Source of the DNA: Cyclobacterium xiamenense
GTDB lineage: Bacteria > Bacteroidota > Bacteroidia > Cytophagales > Cyclobacteriaceae
Assembly: GCF_009467825.1 (NCBI RefSeq)
Contig: NZ_WIOK01000017.1
Span: 62,001 to 126,000, forward strand
Reading direction: 5' to 3'
Length of the DNA stretch: 64,000 nt
The notes beneath the pieces are model-generated. The model did not search any database. It saw nothing but the letters and a program-made list of their open reading frames with translations, and had not been told where the DNA came from. Shown here in pieces: positions 25,133 through 33,588 of this stretch (its first letter is position 1; each line of letters opens with the position of its first letter). A program made the translations under genes and the position numbers.

Positions 25133-27126
25133 TGCAGAAGTAATAAGGAGTCATTGCTGCGCAGGGCGCGTAATTTTGCGACCCATTTGGTGGGTTCCCA
25201 GTATTGAACCTGACTGTCGTGAAGCCCGGATGTCACCAATAAGTGGGGGTAGTTTTGTGCTTTCACGTTGTCATAGGGGGAATACGACCGGATATAGTCG
25301 TAAAAAACCTTGTCCTTCGGGTTTCCCCATTCGTCAAACTCACCAGTCGTCAAGGGAATGCTTTCATCCAACATGGTGGTAAGTACATCGACGAACGGTA
25401 CCGCAGCAATGGCACCAAAGAATAGGTCGGGCCGCAGATTAATCACCGCACCGACAAGCAATCCACCTGCGCTTCCGCCCATGGCGAAGAGCTTTTTTGG
25501 ATGCACGTATTTTTCCCGGATGAGTAGCTCACCGCAAGCGATAAAATCGGTAAAGGTATTTTTCTTTTGCAGCATTTTTCCATCTTCGTACCAGTGCCGG
25601 CCCATCTCCTGTCCACCTCGTACATGTGCGATGGCAACTACGAATCCCCGGTCCAGCAGGCTCAGTCTGCTGGAGCTAAAGTACGGGTCCGAACTCAATC
25701 CATAGGCTCCATAGCCGTATAAAAGCAAGGGGTTTTCTCCTGTTTTGGAAAAAAGGTCCTTTTTGTAAACCAGGGAAATGGGAATTTCCTGCCCATCTTC
25801 GGCGGGTGCCCAAATGCGTTCGGATTGATACGCTTCCGGATCGTGACCGCCGACTACCTCTTGTTGTTTCATGAGCGTCTTCTCCCGGCTATCCATATGG
25901 TAGTCGTAGATGGAAGAGGGGGTGGTGAGGGAATTGTAGCCATAGCGGAGAATCTCTGTATAGTACTCCGGATTCGTTCCGATCCATACCGAGTAGGCAG
26001 GGTCTTGCATTCGGATGTAGTGTTTCCGATCTCCATCCCAGGTGCGGATTTCCAGGCGGGTCAGGCCATTGAACCGGTTAGCGATGACCAGGTGGTGTTT
26101 GAAGACATCAAATTCTTCCAACAATACATTTTCACGTGCCGGCACCAGTTCCTTCCAATGGGCTTTGTTCGGCGTCGATAGCGGGGCGGTTACCAGTTTG
26201 AAATTGGTGGCTCCGTCTGCATTTGTCAGGATAACGAACCGATCCTCGTGGTGCTCTACTTCGTATTCCAGATCTTTTTCTCGAGGCTGAATGAGCGTCC
26301 AGACTCCGTCCGACTGGTCCGCTGGCAGGTACCTGAATTCCGAAGAGACGGTACTTTGACTGGCAAGGAAAAGGAACTTTCCTGATTTGGATTTTTGGAT
26401 ACGAACGGTAAATTTCTCGTCTGTTTCCTCAAATACCAATTCGTCTTCGGCCTGGCTTTGGCCGAGTACGTGCTTGTATACCTTGTTAGACCGCAGGGTC
26501 TGCGGATCCTGCTGTGCGTAAAAGAGGGTTTTATTGTCACTTGCCCAGGCCATATTTCCGGTAACTTCGGTTAATTTTTCCGGAAACGTCTGCCCCGAGT
26601 GAAGGTCCTTGAAGTAAATCGTGTAAATCCTTCGGCCTACTGCATCGGCAGCATAGGCCAAGAGCCGGGTGTTTTCCGAGACAGCCAGGGCATTTACCTG
26701 CAGGTATTCCTTATCTGCTGCCAGCTCATTGACGTTCAAAACGATCTGCTCGTCGGCCATCAATGCCTCTTTTTTTCGGCAGTAGATCGGGTATTCTTTT
26801 CCGGCTTCAAATCGTTGGTAGTAATAATACCCGTTCTTAAAATACGGTACGCTGGCGTCATCGTCTTTAATCCGGCGTTTCATTTCCTGAAAAAGGGTTG
26901 CCTGCAAGGGTTCGGTAGCTGCCAGGCAGTGCGATTTGAACGCGTTTTCCGCTTTCAGATAGGCCTGTACTTCCGGATTTTCCCGTTCGTTCATCCAATA
27001 GTAGTTGTCTATGCGGGAATCGGAATGGTAGTCGATGGTTTTTGGTATAATCGCAGCTATAGGGGCTTCCAAGGATGATGGTGTTTTCATTTTCTGGGAT
27101 GTTATTTTTTTTTCACTTTGTCGCAT
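25024..27126 (-). CDS. S9 family prolyl oligopeptidase / oligopeptidase B-like
   Basis: A serine peptidase of 700 residues with an N-terminal seven-bladed propeller and a C-terminal alpha/beta-hydrolase domain. The triad is Ser552 (GGSAGG), Asp637 (LHDSQVQYWEP) and His672 (DAGHGGASGR). The arrangement NYYWMNERENPEVQAYLKAEN at the N-terminus is typical of oligopeptidase B (PtrB). Two ATGs are possible, at 27126 and 27090; the second removes a basic 12-residue extension. No clear signal peptide is seen with either start, so it is probably cytosolic or periplasm-associated by unknown means. The 3' end is duplicated beyond the ATPase gene. Confidence 0.93.
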   Translation of the reverse strand: MRQSEKKITSQKMKTPSSLEAPIAAIIPKTIDYHSDSRIDNYYWMNERENPEVQAYLKAENAFKSHCLAATEPLQATLFQEMKRRIKDDDASVPYFKNGYYYYQRFEAGKEYPIYCRKKEALMADEQIVLNVNELAADKEYLQVNALAVSENTRLLAYAADAVGRRIYTIYFKDLHSGQTFPEKLTEVTGNMAWASDNKTLFYAQQDPQTLRSNKVYKHVLGQSQAEDELVFEETDEKFTVRIQKSKSGKFLFLASQSTVSSEFRYLPADQSDGVWTLIQPREKDLEYEVEHHEDRFVILTNADGATNFKLVTAPLSTPNKAHWKELVPARENVLLEEFDVFKHHLVIANRFNGLTRLEIRTWDGDRKHYIRMQDPAYSVWIGTNPEYYTEILRYGYNSLTTPSSIYDYHMDSREKTLMKQQEVVGGHDPEAYQSERIWAPAEDGQEIPISLVYKKDLFSKTGENPLLLYGYGAYGLSSDPYFSSSRLSLLDRGFVVAIAHVRGGQEMGRHWYEDGKMLQKKNTFTDFIACGELLIREKYVHPKKLFAMGGSAGGLLVGAVINLRPDLFFGAIAAVPFVDVLTTMLDESIPLTTGEFDEWGNPKDKVFYDYIRSYSPYDNVKAQNYPHLLVTSGLHDSQVQYWEPTKWVAKLRALRSNDSLLLLHTNMDAGHGGASGRFRALKELAMEYAFLLWLAGKNQ

Positions 27127-27219
27127 GCCGAATAAAAAATTATTCGGATAATTACATATATTGGTGGGCTTTGATGCATTTATTTCACACGCTATGTAAC
27201 CTATTTAACGCACAAAAGT

Positions 27220-27636
27220 ATGGGATTAATTAAAGAATTCAAGGATTTTGCTGTAAGGGGCAATGTCGTCGACCTGGCAGTGGCGGTCATTATGGGCGGC
27301 GCCTTTGGAAAGGTGGTGTCGTCGCTGGTAAATGACATCCTGATGCCACCGCTTGGTTTGCTACTCGGAGGAGTTGACTTCAAGGATTTGATGGTCGTGC
27401 TCAAAGAGGCCTATGTGGATCCCGCAGGTGTGGAAATCGCAGCTGTTACGATCAATTATGGCAACTTTATCCAGTTTATTGTGGATTTCACGCTGGTAGC
27501 CCTGGCCGTGTTTTTGCTGGTAAAGTTGATCAATAACCTGAAGAGAAAAGAAGAGGCAGCACCTACCCCTCCTCCGCCAACCGTCAACAAAACCGAGGTA
27601 CTGCTGGAAGAAATCCGGGATCTTTTGAAGAAATAG
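27220..27636 (+). CDS. mscL: Large-conductance mechanosensitive channel MscL
   Basis: An inner-membrane tension-gated channel that releases solutes on hypo-osmotic shock. 138 residues, normal length. The N-terminal amphipathic helix and TM1 are diagnostic: [38 protein letters not shown]2 is [25 protein letters not shown], followed by a Pro-rich linker and a C-terminal helix ([15 protein letters not shown]). It is a single gene, divergent from the peptidase and followed by its own terminator. Confidence 0.98.
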   Translation: MGLIKEFKDFAVRGNVVDLAVAVIMGGAFGKVVSSLVNDILMPPLGLLLGGVDFKDLMVVLKEAYVDPAGVEIAAVTINYGNFIQFIVDFTLVALAVFLLVKLINNLKRKEEAAPTPPPPTVNKTEVLLEEIRDLLKK

Positions 27637-27643
27637 AGCAGCG

Positions 27644-27676
27644 GCCGCCCGGTTATTCGGGTGGCTTCGCTTTTTT
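27644..27676 (+). terminator. Terminator after mscL
   Basis: GCCGCCCG (27644-27651) pairs with CGGGTGGC (27658-27665, one G-U pair) around a GTTATT loop; TTCG then TTTTTT (27671-27676) follows. It lies 7 nt beyond the mscL stop. Confidence 0.8.
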
Positions 27677-27681
27677 GTGCC

Positions 27682-29787
27682 TTATCGGTTAAACTGATAC
27701 CTCAGTTGAATGGTGGTTTCTGTGACCTCGCTGCCCGGGATTTCCTGAAGCCCGGAACCGATCCCTTCCCGGTTGGTGTAGCTGGTTTTTGCCCACCTCG
27801 CCCAGCAGGTCAACTGCCGGCTGATCTTGTATTTGGCGAGCAAATAGTACCGCATACCTTGTCCGAAAAAGCTGGGAACAGAGAAGGCCCATAGCACGTT
27901 TTTTTCAAAAAGAAACTGTCGGTTTTCAAAATCGTCGGTATCAAAAAGCGAGATCCTTCCGCTGAAGTTGAACCTGTTTATTGTGCCCGAAAGGTCCTGA
28001 AAGATCGCATACCCCCGGGTGGTGCGGCCGTTAATTAAAAAGGAGCTAAGCTGGATTCGGGTTTTTGCTTGCCACCAGGGGGTCGGTTGGTAAGTGAGGT
28101 TCCAGGCGAAGTTTCGTCGCTTTCCTTCCATCAGGAGGTATTGATTTGCTGGTTGTTCGTCGGACAGCAGGTTTCTGCTTTTCCGCTCCTCCCGCCATTG
28201 TGCGAATAAAACCAGGGATTTATTGGGTGTGTAGGTAAAGCGGCTTAGCCATTCGCTGCCCGAGGAGGGGGCGTATGCCCGAAACCGCAGCCAGGGGAAG
28301 GAGAAGTGGTCATAATAGGCGGACCAGCTGATTTTTCGTGAGGGTTTATAGTTCATTCCCATGTAAAATCCCTCTTCATTGATCGGCCGGGATCCTTCGG
28401 AAAAAGCATTCCCGTAAAATGAATGGAAGTTTCGGTCAAAATTTCGCCACACCAGCGAAAAATCCAGCTGCCGGCTTAAACTACTCATGATACCAACGAC
28501 AGATCCGCTTCCTCTGCTTTTCGAAAGGGCCGATTCGGCAAATAGGTAGTGGTTGGAAAAATTATACGAGAGGTACAGGCTACCAATGGCATTTTGATCG
28601 CCTCTGAATTCAAATTGATTGTAGATGCGGGCCCGTGGCAGCAAGGGTTGACTGTACCGGGTATGCAAAAAATTCACCCCTGCCTGAAGGCCATTTGTCC
28701 GGTTTTTGTAATGAACATTTCCGCCAATATTTTGCTTTCGGGCCTGTGCTTTTTTTTGAATTTCGCTCTCCGTACGGTGGTATCCCGAAAGAACCAAGGA
28801 GGACAAATAGCTATCGGATGCCTCGAGGCTGTCTTGCAGTAGTTGTACGTTCGCATTTCTTGGCGCGGAAGAATACATGGCGGTCCAGGCCAGGTTTCCG
28901 CTGGTAACAGTGGCCGCGGCCCCCCGGAAAAAGCCGGTTTCCAAGACCGAAGTGTATGGCCGGAGGCCCAGTGAGCTTCTTCTTACAGTGGCCACGGTTT
29001 CTGCCCCTTTGCCTACCGAAAACCCGGCCCCAAATACGAGCCCCTGCCCAAATTGTAGCTGGTAATCTCCCAACGTAAAGGTTTGTAGCGCCCCTTTATT
29101 GTACAGGGTGTAGTGAAGGGACAGAAAATCCATCCCATACCGTCTGCTGTCCGTATCCCAGGTGAAGGGTTCGCCAGCGTCTTTTTCGGCAGTGAGCCCT
29201 ACGCTAAAGTCGCCTGGTTGCTGCAGCCGTAGACGGACGTACACATCGTTTGGATCGCCCAGGTACCGGCTGCTTAAGGTGCCGTTGGATAGGGTATCCG
29301 GAGGGCTGAATCCTTTCCGGGTTTGCCAGATTCGGCGCTGACGAACAATGAAATAGGCGTTTTCCGCATTTTTAAGACGCCTTACGCCCGGGGGACTTAG
29401 TGGGATTGGATCGGACTTTAAAACGACAAAGGGCAGCATCTTACCGATCGTTTCCAGATCCCATTCCGGAATGGCCTGTAGCTCGTAGACCGACAGCAGC
29501 GGACCAAACGTGTCACGGTAGCCGATAAAGGACTCCACCTGTAGTGGCGTCAGGATGGAAAGGGATTGGAGTTGTTCGGCAGTTACCTGTTGCAAATTCA
29601 GCGGGCTGAGGTGCACTTGCAGCAGGCTTTCGTACAGGTCTTCGTAATCAATGTCTTCGTCCTGAAAGGCGAAGCGCTCTTCCATAAAGGCTTCGATATC
29701 CAGTTCGCTGTCCGTAGGCGTTTGGGCGCTGAGCGATTGCAGTCCCCAGACCAGGGAGATACCCGGGATGAGTACGAAGGGTTTCAC
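27682..29787 (-). CDS. Helix-hairpin-helix outer-membrane beta-barrel protein
   Basis: A Bacteroidota-type protein of about 701 residues. A signal peptide (VKPFVLIPGISLVWGLQSLSAQ) is followed by an acidic stretch, then a ComEA-like helix-hairpin-helix pair (LNLQQVTAEQLQSLSILTPLQVESFIGYRD and VYELQAIPEWDLETIGKML). The rest (from about residue 120) has alternating beta strands rich in aromatic residues and ends in Arg-Tyr-Gln-Phe-Asn-Arg, as in an outer-membrane barrel. The start chosen is GTG at 29787, which overlaps the preceding gene's stop in a GTGA arrangement; the frame is open further upstream without a signal-like start. The function is unknown; the HhH domain in an exported barrel is odd because the fold usually binds DNA. 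Confidence 0.8.
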   Translation of the reverse strand: MKPFVLIPGISLVWGLQSLSAQTPTDSELDIEAFMEERFAFQDEDIDYEDLYESLLQVHLSPLNLQQVTAEQLQSLSILTPLQVESFIGYRDTFGPLLSVYELQAIPEWDLETIGKMLPFVVLKSDPIPLSPPGVRRLKNAENAYFIVRQRRIWQTRKGFSPPDTLSNGTLSSRYLGDPNDVYVRLRLQQPGDFSVGLTAEKDAGEPFTWDTDSRRYGMDFLSLHYTLYNKGALQTFTLGDYQLQFGQGLVFGAGFSVGKGAETVATVRRSSLGLRPYTSVLETGFFRGAAATVTSGNLAWTAMYSSAPRNANVQLLQDSLEASDSYLSSLVLSGYHRTESEIQKKAQARKQNIGGNVHYKNRTNGLQAGVNFLHTRYSQPLLPRARIYNQFEFRGDQNAIGSLYLSYNFSNHYLFAESALSKSRGSGSVVGIMSSLSRQLDFSLVWRNFDRNFHSFYGNAFSEGSRPINEEGFYMGMNYKPSRKISWSAYYDHFSFPWLRFRAYAPSSGSEWLSRFTYTPNKSLVLFAQWREERKSRNLLSDEQPANQYLLMEGKRRNFAWNLTYQPTPWWQAKTRIQLSSFLINGRTTRGYAIFQDLSGTINRFNFSGRISLFDTDDFENRQFLFEKNVLWAFSVPSFFGQGMRYYLLAKYKISRQLTCWARWAKTSYTNREGIGSGLQEIPGSEVTETTIQLRYQFNR

Positions 29788-30617
29788 GGGGCAGTCAGGT
29801 TGTAGGTAAAAGAAAAGTGATGGGTAAAGCCCAGGAGGAAATTGCGACTCATGGCGTAGTCGATTTGGTACCTTCGGGGTTTGAAACCAATACCAAAAAA
29901 CAGGTTGTTGGGCCGGGTATTGATACCGGTTCGGGCCCATAGCTTTTGCTGAAAGCTGTAGGCAACACCCGCCTTAAACTGTGCGGGACTGAGCAGCTCC
30001 TTTTCGGATTCAAAATTGACCAGTAGGTTTTCGGAAGGGCGGTAGGAAATACCCGCTTTCACGGTGGTTGGTAGGTAATCGCTGCTTGCCTGGCTGATTG
30101 CCGCCCGGGTAAGGTTGTATGCATGGGCGCCGAAAAATAATCCTGGAAGTAGTTCGGCCGTACCCCCCAGTTCGATCACCGGGCGTGCACTTCTTCCAAA
30201 ACCTTCGATATTCGTTTGAAAATAGCTGATTTTTAGCCCCAAACTGGCCAATCCCAACTGATTGGCGATGCCCAGACCGATTTGCTGTTGGTTAAACAGC
30301 GTACCTCCAAAGTTGGAAACACCGATACCCAGGTTCCCGATTTTTTTGGTTGGAATTACCAGACCCGTGGAGACAGTGGTTAGCTCGTTTAATCCCAGTC
30401 GGTGATCATAGCCGGCAAAGGCCTGTATGGTTTCTTCGGCCTTTCCCAAGGCGCCAATATTATTAAAAACCGCCCAGGGATCGCTCAACGTTACGCTGGC
30501 ATTCCCCATGCCCATACTGATGGCTCCTTTTGGATAATGGTCCATGCTGTTTTGCGGCCAGGCATTCCAGGTGATCCGGAAAGAAAAAAAGAATGCTATC
30601 AAAATCCATTTCACCAT
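29784..30617 (-). CDS. PorQ/PorV-like outer-membrane beta-barrel protein
   Basis: A 277-residue exported protein. The signal peptide is MVKWILIAFFFSFRITWNAWPQ. Next comes the family motif of PorV/PorQ and FadL-like proteins, SMGMGNASVTLSDPWAVFNNIGAL. The remainder is beta-rich with repeated G.G-type strands and ends FTHHFSFTYNLTAP. PorV/PorQ proteins take part in type IX secretion, but this may be only a structural relative. The ATG at 30617 is preferred over an upstream TTG at 30644. It is coupled to the next gene by a GTGA overlap. Confidence 0.75.
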   Translation of the reverse strand: MVKWILIAFFFSFRITWNAWPQNSMDHYPKGAISMGMGNASVTLSDPWAVFNNIGALGKAEETIQAFAGYDHRLGLNELTTVSTGLVIPTKKIGNLGIGVSNFGGTLFNQQQIGLGIANQLGLASLGLKISYFQTNIEGFGRSARPVIELGGTAELLPGLFFGAHAYNLTRAAISQASSDYLPTTVKAGISYRPSENLLVNFESEKELLSPAQFKAGVAYSFQQKLWARTGINTRPNNLFFGIGFKPRRYQIDYAMSRNFLLGFTHHFSFTYNLTAP

Positions 30618-30697
30618 GGGAATAAAAGTTGGGAGAAACACCAATTGATAACCTAATATAATGCAAAAAAATGTAATTTAACAACAAAAAAATAATT

Positions 30698-32155
30698 TTA
30701 TAAAGGAGCCCGAACGTTGATGAAAAAGTTTCCGGTTCCGGCATTGTTGAAGGAATATTCAAAGCGAAAAACGGTGTCGTAAATACCAATAAGGTCCAGA
30801 CCCAACCCATATCCGGAAAGGTAGCGGTTGGTCAATCGGGCGTTTTCTGGAATTCGGTTGGCATCCCTGACAAATCCCTGATCGAAATTCGCACTTACGT
30901 ACAGCTGGAAGGGAATCACCGAAAACTCTTCAATGGGCATAAAATCGGAAATATCGAAGGCGATATTCAGCAATTCGTACCGGAGGCTGTTTTTATGTAC
31001 GATGGTTTGTTGGCCTTCAATCACATTCACTTCATAGCCCCGAAAAAAGTCCGGACGGTAGCCAATCCCTCTGACCAGTGTATAGGGTTGACGCGTGCTG
31101 AAAAAGGCAGACCCCGAAATTCCGGTGGCAAAGTGAACCTTTTTACCCAGTCGGGTATAGGTACTGGCGAGCACGGAAAACTCGGTTTCACTAATGTCGT
31201 CTCCCGAAAACAGCCCATATTGCGTCAGACTCAGGTCCAGCAAGGTGCCTTCCGTCGCGTAGGCCACATTGTCCCGGTTGTCGTGGCGGTACCGGTAGGT
31301 GGCCATAAAATATTTCAGTCGCTGACTGCCGTGGGTAAAGTAATTCGGATTCTGCTCCAGTACGTCCGCATGGATCCGGGTGTTGTGAAAGCCTGCCGTC
31401 AGGTAGTGGATGTTGTAGAAACTGCCGCGAAAACTATAGGTTAGGAAGGCATTGAGGGTTTTCCGAAGGACATCCTCAGCCTCGTTTCGGTAAAAAAACT
31501 GTTTGTTCTCAATGGATCGTATGGGGATGTTTTTGTTAGTAAAATAATTGAATTTTGCGGCCAACCCATGGAGCTGATTTTTGTCCAGGTAGGGAATGCT
31601 GTAGTTAAGGTCTACCGCCTGGGTAAAGCCCAGTTGCCCGATGACACGTAACTTTTCGTTTCTTCCGCCCACGTTGTTGTGGTCCAGCTTTACGCCGTAG
31701 TTGACCCGGGAAAAATCCCTTCCCTGGTTGATCCACCATTCGGAAAAATTTCGGTCGGCCAGGTTAAAAATCAGGCTCGGTAAAATGTACCACCGTTCTT
31801 TTAATGATACGAGCAATTCTACCTGTTCATCGGCAACAAACAAGGGAGTCAACGTGGCCGTCGTAAACAATTGTAGGTTGTAGATTTTTTTTTCATCGGC
31901 CAAAAGCAATTCCACAAATGCCTCCCAATCGTAGGTCACGCCCGTTTCGATATCCATTTCCCTCAAAATGATATTTCGTCGGGTTTTTTCGTTTCCTACT
32001 ACAAAGATGTTATTGACCGTGACCCGCTCGGGAGGGTTGATTTGTCCGGAAGGATCTTCTGCCGGAATCTGCTGCGCCGGCAGGGAAAGACTCAGCAAGC
32101 AGCTGGCCGCGCAGAAAATCAGGAACTGGAAGAAAATGAAGGGTCGGTACGTCAA
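30698..32155 (-). CDS. Omp85/BamA-superfamily outer-membrane protein
   Basis: A 485-residue protein with signal peptide (ending SLPAQ), one POTRA-like domain (VTVNNIFVVGNEKTRRNIILREMDIETG) and a C-terminal 16-strand-type barrel containing the Omp85 L6 motif as FFRGYE and the preceding LVRGIGY. Only one POTRA is present, so it is not BamA itself and is closer to short Omp85/patatin-associated or TamA-like barrels. The start must be TTG at 32155: the frame has a stop 27 nt upstream and no ATG before the signal peptide. It probably opens the three-gene outer-membrane cluster, 80 nt upstream of the PorQ-like gene. Confidence 0.85.
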   Translation of the reverse strand: MTYRPFIFFQFLIFCAASCLLSLSLPAQQIPAEDPSGQINPPERVTVNNIFVVGNEKTRRNIILREMDIETGVTYDWEAFVELLLADEKKIYNLQLFTTATLTPLFVADEQVELLVSLKERWYILPSLIFNLADRNFSEWWINQGRDFSRVNYGVKLDHNNVGGRNEKLRVIGQLGFTQAVDLNYSIPYLDKNQLHGLAAKFNYFTNKNIPIRSIENKQFFYRNEAEDVLRKTLNAFLTYSFRGSFYNIHYLTAGFHNTRIHADVLEQNPNYFTHGSQRLKYFMATYRYRHDNRDNVAYATEGTLLDLSLTQYGLFSGDDISETEFSVLASTYTRLGKKVHFATGISGSAFFSTRQPYTLVRGIGYRPDFFRGYEVNVIEGQQTIVHKNSLRYELLNIAFDISDFMPIEEFSVIPFQLYVSANFDQGFVRDANRIPENARLTNRYLSGYGLGLDLIGIYDTVFRFEYSFNNAGTGNFFINVRAPL

Positions 32156-32231
32156 AACAACCGGGGTTTTTGTAAAGGTTTACAGAACTTAAATCACTAA
32201 TTTTAACTTATTAGAAGTAAATACGATACTT

Positions 32232-32453
32232 GTGAATAAAATAGCTAAGAAAATCGCCATTTTTCCTATTTTGATTTACCAATACGCACTATCTCCATTG
32301 TTTCCAAGATCTTGCCGGTATTATCCGACCTGCAGCCAGTACACCAAAGAAGCAATCCTGAAACACGGCGTGTTCAAGGGAGGCTGGCTTGGAATCAAGC
32401 GGATTGGACGCTGTCATCCTTGGGGAGGGCAGGGCCACGATCCGGTGCCTTGA
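32232..32453 (+). CDS. yidD: Membrane protein insertion efficiency factor YidD
   Basis: A small (73-residue) amphipathic inner-membrane-associated protein that aids YidC-dependent insertion. It has the complete family motif set: [23 protein letters not shown] (Cys-rich) and [17 protein letters not shown]. It starts at GTG 32232. It is divergent from the Omp85-like gene and convergent with lgt, whose stop lies 11 nt away. Confidence 0.96.
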   Translation: MNKIAKKIAIFPILIYQYALSPLFPRSCRYYPTCSQYTKEAILKHGVFKGGWLGIKRIGRCHPWGGQGHDPVP

Positions 32454-32464
32454 TGTTTTCCGGA

Positions 32465-33562
32465 TTAAGCGGTCGTTTTTTTGGATTTTAAGGAATAGAG
32501 GATTAGCCCTATCCCGGCCAGTACCAGCGGTATACTCAAGGCCTGTCCCATATTGAAGGCCAGGTTATCCTCGAAGTCCACCTGATTCTCTTTGAAAAAT
32601 TCCCAAACAAAGCGCATGCCGAATACCGACACGAGAAATAATCCCAGAAGCAGTCCTTCGGGAACGGCCGATTTGTACCGTTGCCAACCCAGGTACAGGA
32701 ACACGAAAATCAGAAAGTAGGTGAGCGCCTCGTAGATCTGCGTGGGGTGCTTTGCTATGCCAAAGGTTTTGACTACCGCGAGGTAATGGTCGCTTTTTTC
32801 GGTGATTTCCATGTTTAACGGAGCCTCGGGGTCCTCGGCCATGTACTTTTTTGAACTACCGAAGCGCGTAAGGGCATACTTGACGTCTCTTTCCAAGACG
32901 GAGGCAAGGTTGCTTTCATCGAATCCGCCTTTACTGATCTGTATGTCGATGTTTACCGGTACCCTACCGTTTCCCGCTAACTCGTTCTGACGGTTTTCCG
33001 GTTTGTAGGCAGTGATGGATTCAATGGGGAGGTTCATCGTACCCAGTATTTCTTCCACATCGCGGGCAAAAACGAATCCACTGTCACTACCGGTGGGTTT
33101 TCCGCCAATTTCAGAGTTCATCAGGTTACCGATTCGAATCAAGGCTCCAGTCAGCGCAACGACGATTACGATTCGGTCTACCACCCACAAATACGATTGC
33201 CCAGGCGTTTTTTTTGCGTAGAGCCAAAGAGCAAATAGAATACCAATGGCGGCGCCGTGGCTGGCAAGTCCGCCCTCCCAAACTTTAAGGATGTCAATGG
33301 GGTTACTCAGGTAGCGCGCAGGTTCGTAAAACAATACATGTCCGAGTCGTGCTCCTAGAATGGTTGCCACCACCATGTAAATGGTCAGTCGATCCACAAG
33401 CTGCTCGTCTTGGCCTTCTTTCCTGAAAAAGTGCACCATGATTTGCTGGGAAATAATGAATCCCAGCGCAAAAAGCAGGCTATACCACCTAAGCCGATCA
33501 AATCCCGAAAAAACAGCGGGGTTTGGGCTCCAAACCACGTAATACAAAATGCTATTGATCAT
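32465..33562 (-). CDS. lgt: Prolipoprotein diacylglyceryl transferase Lgt
   Basis: Transfers diacylglycerol to the lipobox Cys of prelipoproteins in the inner membrane. 365 residues, longer than the ~280-290 typical of E. coli. The signature is ASHGAAIGILFALWLYAKK and the Arg/Asn-rich RIGNLMNSEIGGKPT, with the late HPTQIYEAL. The extra length is an insert of about 80 residues between these (ARDVEEILGT through DHYLAVVKT), seen in other Bacteroidota Lgt proteins. It is the last gene of the acpP-fabF-rnc-nadE-lgt run, 26 nt after nadE. Confidence 0.96.
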   Translation of the reverse strand: MINSILYYVVWSPNPAVFSGFDRLRWYSLLFALGFIISQQIMVHFFRKEGQDEQLVDRLTIYMVVATILGARLGHVLFYEPARYLSNPIDILKVWEGGLASHGAAIGILFALWLYAKKTPGQSYLWVVDRIVIVVALTGALIRIGNLMNSEIGGKPTGSDSGFVFARDVEEILGTMNLPIESITAYKPENRQNELAGNGRVPVNIDIQISKGGFDESNLASVLERDVKYALTRFGSSKKYMAEDPEAPLNMEITEKSDHYLAVVKTFGIAKHPTQIYEALTYFLIFVFLYLGWQRYKSAVPEGLLLGLFLVSVFGMRFVWEFFKENQVDFEDNLAFNMGQALSIPLVLAGIGLILYSLKSKKTTA

Positions 33563-33588
33563 TGCGTTTCATTATTTTTTGCTATCGC

